The notes beneath the pieces were generated by a model that had not been told where the DNA came from, did no database searches, and saw only the letters and a list, made by a program, of their open reading frames with translations. A DNA stretch of 19,393 nucleotides from Bacillota bacterium (lineage in GTDB: Bacteria; Bacillota; Clostridia; Tissierellales; Sedimentibacteraceae), in NCBI GenBank assembly GCA_029239575.1, contig JARBUP010000049.1, positions 1 to 19,393 on the forward strand, written 5' to 3'. A program made the translations under genes and the position numbers. Shown here one piece after another: positions 14,987-19,393 of this stretch (position 1 is its first letter; each line of letters begins with the position of its first letter).

Positions 14987-15035
14987 AATTTGTAAAAATC
15001 AACTATAATCGAATTAATAAATGGGATGCTATCAT

Positions 15036-15063
15036 ATAGTTCGTGTTAGTACGAACTATTTTT
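15036..15063 (+). promoter_or_regulatory. CGAAC inverted repeat upstream of purL (possible PurR site or terminator)
   Basis: ATAGTTCGT (15036-15044) and ACGAACTAT (15051-15059) are a perfect 9-base inverted repeat with loop GTTAGT, followed by T to 15063. Each arm contains CGAACTAT, matching the CGAACWWT half of the PurBox. They point outward, unlike the pair at purR. It lies about 70-90 bases before the presumed purL start point. A second intrinsic terminator is the alternative reading. Confidence 0.5.
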
Positions 15064-15073
15064 GAAAAAAATC

Positions 15074-15094
15074 ACAATTTCACACAGAAATTGT
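15074..15094 (+). promoter_or_regulatory. Palindrome abutting the purL -35
   Basis: ACAATTTC (15074-15081) and GAAATTGT (15087-15094) flank ACACA. The last base is the first base of the -35, so a protein bound here would touch RNA polymerase. The regulator is unknown. Confidence 0.45.
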
Positions 15095-15122
15095 TGACAA
15101 AGGTTATTAAGTTTGATATTAT
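15094..15122 (+). promoter_or_regulatory. purL promoter (sigma-A)
   Basis: TTGACA (15094-15099) and TATTAT (15117-15122) are 17 bases apart, with TG at 15114-15115 as an extended -10. Confidence 0.8.
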
Positions 15123-15170
15123 AAATTTAAGTTAAGAAATAATTTGTATTCCAAAAAAGGAAGGTTAATT

Positions 15171-18100
15171 ATGAATTTTGATGTAAAAAGAGTTTATGTA
15201 GAAAAAAGAGAAGGATTTAATACTGAAGCATTAAATTTGCTACATAATTTTAAAGATAATTTAAAATTACAGAATTTAAAAAATGTAAGAATTTTAAACA
15301 GATATGATGTGTCACATATAAGCTCGGATGATTTTGAAAAAGCTGTAACAACAGTATTTTCAGAACCAAACCAAGATATTATATATAGAGAAAATTTTGA
15401 TGAATTGAATTTGTCAAAATTTAAGATTTTTGCAGTTGAATTTTTGCCTGGACAATATGATCAAAGAGCGGATTCAGCAGCACAATGCATCCAAATTGTA
15501 ACTAAAAAAGAAAAATCACCAGTAAAATATGCAAGAGTAATATTGCTTGAGGGTGATTTAAATGAAGTTGAATTGAAAAAAATTAAAGAATACTACATTA
15601 ATACAGTAGATTCAAGGGAAGCGGATTTGTTTAAGCCAGAAACACTTGACGAAAATTTTCCTGAACCTGCTGATGTTGAAATGGTTGAAAATTTTATAAA
15701 CAAATCTAAAGAAGAATTACAGGATTACTGTATGAAAATGGGTCTTGCCATGAGTTCTGAGGATTTGTTTTTCTGTCAGCAATATTTTAAAGAAGTGGAA
15801 AAAAGAAATCCAACTATAACAGAAATTAAAGTAATTGATACTTATTGGTCAGATCATTGCAGGCATACTACATTTGCTACAGTAATAAATAATGTTGAAT
15901 TTGAAGAAGGAAAAATTTCAGAAGAAATTAAAAGCACTTTTAATACTTATTTAAACTCAAGAAAATTTGTTTATGAAAAAAGAGAAAAAGATATAAACTT
16001 AATGGATTTAGCAACTATTGGTGCTAAGGAATTAAGAAAACTTGGACTACTTGATGATTTAGAAATATCTGATGAAGTAAATGCATGCAGTATAGAAATA
16101 AATGTTGATGTGAATGGTCAAGATGAAAAATGGCTTTTACAGTTTAAAAATGAAACTCATAACCATCCAACAGAAATTGAACCTTTTGGAGGAGCAGCTA
16201 CTTGCCTTGGGGGAGCTATTAGAGATCCGTTATCAGGACGTAGCTATGTTTATCAGGCTATGAGAATTACAGGAAGCGCAGACCCAACGCAAAGTATAGA
16301 TGAAACTATACCAGGAAAACTTCCACAAAGAAAAATTTCAACTGAAGCAGCTGCAGGATATAGTTCTTATGGAAATCAAATAGGTCTTTCAACAGGTAAA
16401 GTTGTAGAAATATATCACCCTGATTATGTTGCAAAAAGAATGGAAATAGGAGCAGTTATTGCAGCAGCTCCAAAAGAAAATGTAATAAGAGAAACTCCTG
16501 AAAAAGGAGATATGATAATTTTATTAGGTGGAAGAACTGGAAGGGACGGTTGTGGCGGTGCTACAGGTTCTTCTAAAGAACATACTGAAGAATCCATAGT
16601 TTTATGCGGTTCTGAAGTACAAAAGGGAAATGCCCCTACTGAAAGAAAAATTCAAAGACTTTTTAGAAACTCTGAAGCTTGTAAGTTAATAAAAAAATCA
16701 AATGATTTTGGTGCAGGTGGTGTTTCAGTAGCAATAGGAGAATTAGCTGAAAGTTTAAACATAAATCTTGATTTAGTACCTAAAAAATATGAAGGGCTTG
16801 ACGGAACTGAACTTGCCATATCAGAATCACAGGAAAGAATGGCTGTTGTAGTTAGAAAAAGCGATGTTGAAAAATTTATAAAACTTGCAAATGTCGAAAA
16901 CATTGAAGCAGTATGTGTTGCTGAAGTGACAGATGACAAAAGGCTTAAAATGACTTGGCGAGGAAAAACAATTTTAGATTTAAGCAGAGAATTCCTTGAT
17001 ACAAACGGCGTAAAACAACATGTAAATGCAATTATAAAAGAACCAAATAATATAAATATAAATGAAGAAACATTAAAATCATTTACAGAAGTTGATTTGA
17101 AAAGTATGTGGATTGAAAATTTAAAAGATTTAAATGTAGCAAGTCAAAAAGGAATGGTTGAAAGATTTGATTCGACAGTTGGTGCAGGAACAGTGCTCAT
17201 GCCTTTTGGAGGAAAAACACAATTAACTCCAACTGAGGGAATGGTTGCTAAAATACCTGTTTTAAATGGTGTAACAAATACTTGTTCTTTAATGTCTCAT
17301 GGATTTGATCCTTATTTATCTACTTTAAGTCCATACCATGGAGCCATGTATGCAGTTATACATTCTGTTGCAAAAATAGTTGCAATGGGAGGTAAATATG
17401 AGAACATTAGGCTTACATTTCAAGAATATTTTGAAAAGTTAAATAATGAACCTGAAAGATGGGGAAAACCGCTAAGTGCCTTATTAGGTGCATTTAAAGT
17501 TCAACATGAACTTCAAATACCTGCTATAGGTGGAAAAGATAGTATGTCTGGAACATTTAAGGATTTAAACGTTCCACCTACTTTAGTAAGTTTCGCAGTA
17601 GCTACGGACCATGTTAGAAATATTATTTCTCCAGAATTTAAAAATGCTAACAGCAAAGTACTTTTAGTAAGTATTAATAAAAACGAAAATAACATACCTG
17701 ATTTTGAAGAAATGAAAGTAAAATATGATGCTATTAGTGATGCAATAAAAAACAGAAAAGTAAAAAGTGCTCACACTGTAGGACATGGGGGTATTGCAGC
17801 ATCTATAAGCAAAATGAGTTTTGGAAATAATATAGGATTTATAGCGGAAAATAATTTGTCATTAGAACCTATAACATGGTTTTCGCCAAATTATGGGGAT
17901 ATAATCCTTGAGGTAGAAGATAGCTTAGCCTTAGATAAAATAGAATTTACTTTGCTTGGTAATACTACAAATGAAAATAAAATTGTTATAAATGAAAATA
18001 TTATTATATCAATTGATGAAATGAAAAAAACATGGATAGAGCCTTTTAATACAATTTATCCTGTTAAATGTGACTCTACAGGAGAAATAAAACCATACAG

Positions 18101-18944
18101 TTATACTAAAGGAAATAAAATTAAATCATCAACTCTTAATATTGCAAAACCAAGAGTGTTCATACCAACATTCCCTGGCACTAACTGTGAATATGATACT
18201 AAGCGTGCTTTTGATAGAGCAGGTGCTGAATCCGAAATATTTGTATTTAAAAATTTAAATGAATCCGATGTAGAGTATTCAATTAAAGAAATGGACAAAT
18301 TAATAAGACAATCTCAAATAATAGCATTTCCTGGAGGGTTTTCGGCAGGAGATGAACCAGAAGGTTCTGGAAAATTTATTGCTGCTATATTTAGACATGA
18401 ATTATTAAAAGATGCTGTAATGGATTTATTAAAAAATAGAGATGGTTTAATAATAGGAATATGCAACGGTTTCCAAGCTCTAATTAAATTAGGTTTAGTA
18501 CCATTTGGTGAAATAGTTCATATGAAAGAAAATTATCCAACTTTAACTTATAACAAAATTGCAAGACATATATCAACATTTGCTCAAACTAAGATTGTAT
18601 CCAATTTATCTCCATGGCTAAGCGCATGTGAAGTTGGAGAAATACACAATATGCCACTTTCTCATGGAGAAGGTAGATTTGTAGCTAGTAAGGATTGGAT
18701 AAGCAGTTTAAAAGAAAATGGTCAAATAGCAACTCAATATGTTGATTTAAATAATAATGCAACTTATGACGGATTATATAATCCAAATGGATCAATAGAA
18801 GCAATAGAAGGTATAACAAGTCCTGATGGAAGAGTATTTGGAAAAATGGGTCATTCAGAAAGACTTGATAGAGATTTGTATAAAAATATAGAAGGAAACA
18901 AAGATCAACAGATTTTTGAATCAGGCGTTAAATACTTTAAGTAA
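15171..18944 (+). CDS. purL: Phosphoribosylformylglycinamidine synthase (single-chain FGAM synthase)
   Basis: This 1257-residue cytoplasmic enzyme converts FGAR, glutamine and ATP to FGAM, the fourth step of purine synthesis. It is the single-chain form that combines the roles of PurS, PurL and PurQ. The ATPase/synthase part has TYWSDHCRHTTF (about residue 224), NETHNHPTEIEPFGGAAT and GRTGRDGCGGATGSSK. The C-terminal glutaminase begins near PRVFIPTFPGTNCEYDT and has nucleophile Cys1098 in GICNGFQ, then His1228 and Glu1230 in GHSER as the triad. ATG 15171 is chosen for AAGGAAGG at 15157-15164; an in-frame TTG at 15144 has no such site. Upstream CGAAC repeats suggest control by PurR. It precedes purE. 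Confidence 0.96.
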   Translation: MNFDVKRVYVEKREGFNTEALNLLHNFKDNLKLQNLKNVRILNRYDVSHISSDDFEKAVTTVFSEPNQDIIYRENFDELNLSKFKIFAVEFLPGQYDQRADSAAQCIQIVTKKEKSPVKYARVILLEGDLNEVELKKIKEYYINTVDSREADLFKPETLDENFPEPADVEMVENFINKSKEELQDYCMKMGLAMSSEDLFFCQQYFKEVEKRNPTITEIKVIDTYWSDHCRHTTFATVINNVEFEEGKISEEIKSTFNTYLNSRKFVYEKREKDINLMDLATIGAKELRKLGLLDDLEISDEVNACSIEINVDVNGQDEKWLLQFKNETHNHPTEIEPFGGAATCLGGAIRDPLSGRSYVYQAMRITGSADPTQSIDETIPGKLPQRKISTEAAAGYSSYGNQIGLSTGKVVEIYHPDYVAKRMEIGAVIAAAPKENVIRETPEKGDMIILLGGRTGRDGCGGATGSSKEHTEESIVLCGSEVQKGNAPTERKIQRLFRNSEACKLIKKSNDFGAGGVSVAIGELAESLNINLDLVPKKYEGLDGTELAISESQERMAVVVRKSDVEKFIKLANVENIEAVCVAEVTDDKRLKMTWRGKTILDLSREFLDTNGVKQHVNAIIKEPNNININEETLKSFTEVDLKSMWIENLKDLNVASQKGMVERFDSTVGAGTVLMPFGGKTQLTPTEGMVAKIPVLNGVTNTCSLMSHGFDPYLSTLSPYHGAMYAVIHSVAKIVAMGGKYENIRLTFQEYFEKLNNEPERWGKPLSALLGAFKVQHELQIPAIGGKDSMSGTFKDLNVPPTLVSFAVATDHVRNIISPEFKNANSKVLLVSINKNENNIPDFEEMKVKYDAISDAIKNRKVKSAHTVGHGGIAASISKMSFGNNIGFIAENNLSLEPITWFSPNYGDIILEVEDSLALDKIEFTLLGNTTNENKIVINENIIISIDEMKKTWIEPFNTIYPVKCDSTGEIKPYSYTKGNKIKSSTLNIAKPRVFIPTFPGTNCEYDTKRAFDRAGAESEIFVFKNLNESDVEYSIKEMDKLIRQSQIIAFPGGFSAGDEPEGSGKFIAAIFRHELLKDAVMDLLKNRDGLIIGICNGFQALIKLGLVPFGEIVHMKENYPTLTYNKIARHISTFAQTKIVSNLSPWLSACEVGEIHNMPLSHGEGRFVASKDWISSLKENGQIATQYVDLNNNATYDGLYNPNGSIEAIEGITSPDGRVFGKMGHSERLDRDLYKNIEGNKDQQIFESGVKYFK

Positions 18945-18953
18945 AAAATGGAC

Positions 18954-19007
18954 GGGGATGGTCCTTAAATCTCTTAAGATGCACTCTGATAAAAAAAGGA
19001 TCGTCCC
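18954..19007 (+). repeat. Imperfect hairpin between purL and purE
   Basis: GGGGATGGTCCTT (18954-18966) pairs with AAGGATCGTCCC (18996-19007) with one bulge and two G-T pairs. No T tract follows on this strand, so it is unlikely to be a simple terminator. The arms resemble the GGGACGGTYCTT/GTCCC intergenic repeats that I recall from Clostridia. Confidence 0.6.
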
Positions 19008-19084
19008 TAAAAAATATTAAATAAATCAATGAACAATAAAGAATAAACAAAGTATTAAATAATTATAAACATCAGGAGGAAAAT

Positions 19085-19393
19085 ATGAAAGTAGCAATTA
19101 TTATGGGAAGCGATTCAGATTTTTCAGTAGTTGAAAAAGGATATGAGTTGTTAAAAAAGTTTGGTGTTGAAGTTGACGTAAGAGTAATATCTGCACATAG
19201 GACACCTTCTATAGCATTTGATTTTGCAAAAAATGCTGAAGCAAATGGCTATGAATTAATAATCGGAGCAGCTGGCAAAGCAGCACATTTACCTGGAGTA
19301 TTAGCAGGATGTACACCTCTTCCTGTTATAGGTCTTCCAATAAAATCAACAGAACTTGATGGAATGGATGCTCTTTTAGCTATAGTACAAATG
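19085..19393 (+). CDS. purE: N5-carboxyaminoimidazole ribonucleotide mutase, 3' end outside window
   Basis: The first 103 codons of PurE, which converts N5-CAIR to CAIR in purine synthesis, are present. The class I signatures are visible: MGSDSD at residues 7-12, ISAHRTP around 38-44, GAAGKAAHLPGVLAG and PVIGLPI. AGGAGGA at 19074-19080 sets the start. It is cut by the window edge after 103 residues; the family is usually about 160-170 long. It follows purL by 140 bases that hold a hairpin and no clear promoter, so it is probably the continuation of a purine operon. Confidence 0.95.
   Translation, partial: MKVAIIMGSDSDFSVVEKGYELLKKFGVEVDVRVISAHRTPSIAFDFAKNAEANGYELIIGAAGKAAHLPGVLAGCTPLPVIGLPIKSTELDGMDALLAIVQM

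Noticed and set aside
15000..15170. Purine riboswitch upstream of purL
   Set aside because: The conserved three-way-junction core sequences are not present; only inverted repeats and a promoter are seen.

Overview
The window is AT-rich, densely packed and entirely plus-strand. It reads as chromosome of a low-GC, endospore-forming Firmicute of the Clostridia/Tissierellia kind. The evidence is the order purR-spoVG-glmU-pth-mfd-prsA-spoVT, strong AGGAGG-type ribosome binding sites, sigma-A promoters and many intrinsic terminators. I see no rRNA, tRNA, CRISPR array, phage gene or transposase gene.

Layout. (1) 2-1172: the end of an ABC importer operon (permease 3' end, then its ATPase), closed by a strong terminator. 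(2) 1252-1758: a free methionine-(R)-sulfoxide reductase of the GAF family, whose apparent promoter lies inside that terminator. (3) 1855-2568: a DUF4397 protein with two related domains and no signal peptide. (4) 2569-3204: a 636-base gene-free region filled with inverted repeats. It holds a 71-base imperfect palindrome flanked by near-identical 18-base direct repeats, then four related hairpins in series, then two promoter-like sites each paired with a hairpin sharing the core AAGACTKACGTCTT. (5) 3205-4098: a DMT (EamA) transporter. (6) 4190-5011: purR, with its own PurBox pair. (7) 5122-5412: spoVG, followed by a second copy of two of the intergenic hairpin units. (8) 5709-7674: glmU and pth. 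(9) 7850-12344: mfd overlapping prsA. (10) 12582-13103: spoVT. (11) 13295-14959: an MBL/beta-CASP hydrolase whose conserved N-terminus is encoded in a different frame. (12) 15171-18944 purL and 19085-19393 the start of purE, two enzymes of purine synthesis.

How the parts fit together. The middle is the classic housekeeping/sporulation cluster: cell-wall precursor (GlmU), translation quality control (Pth), transcription-coupled repair (Mfd), extracytoplasmic folding (PrsA) and sporulation regulators (SpoVG, SpoVT). PurR probably represses itself through the boxes at 4137-4181. CGAAC-containing inverted repeats upstream of purL make it a candidate PurR target at the other end of the window. The genes prs, ctc and yabJ, which I recall in the corresponding Bacillus cluster, are absent here.

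The observations most worth checking are the modular hairpin repeats at 2767-2990 and 5467-5573, the disrupted N-terminus of the MBL protein with an A AAA AAA heptamer at the frame junction, the terminator/promoter overlap at 1176-1223, and the paired hairpins before the DMT gene. I found no clear new multi-gene system; the least explained material is the intergenic repeats.
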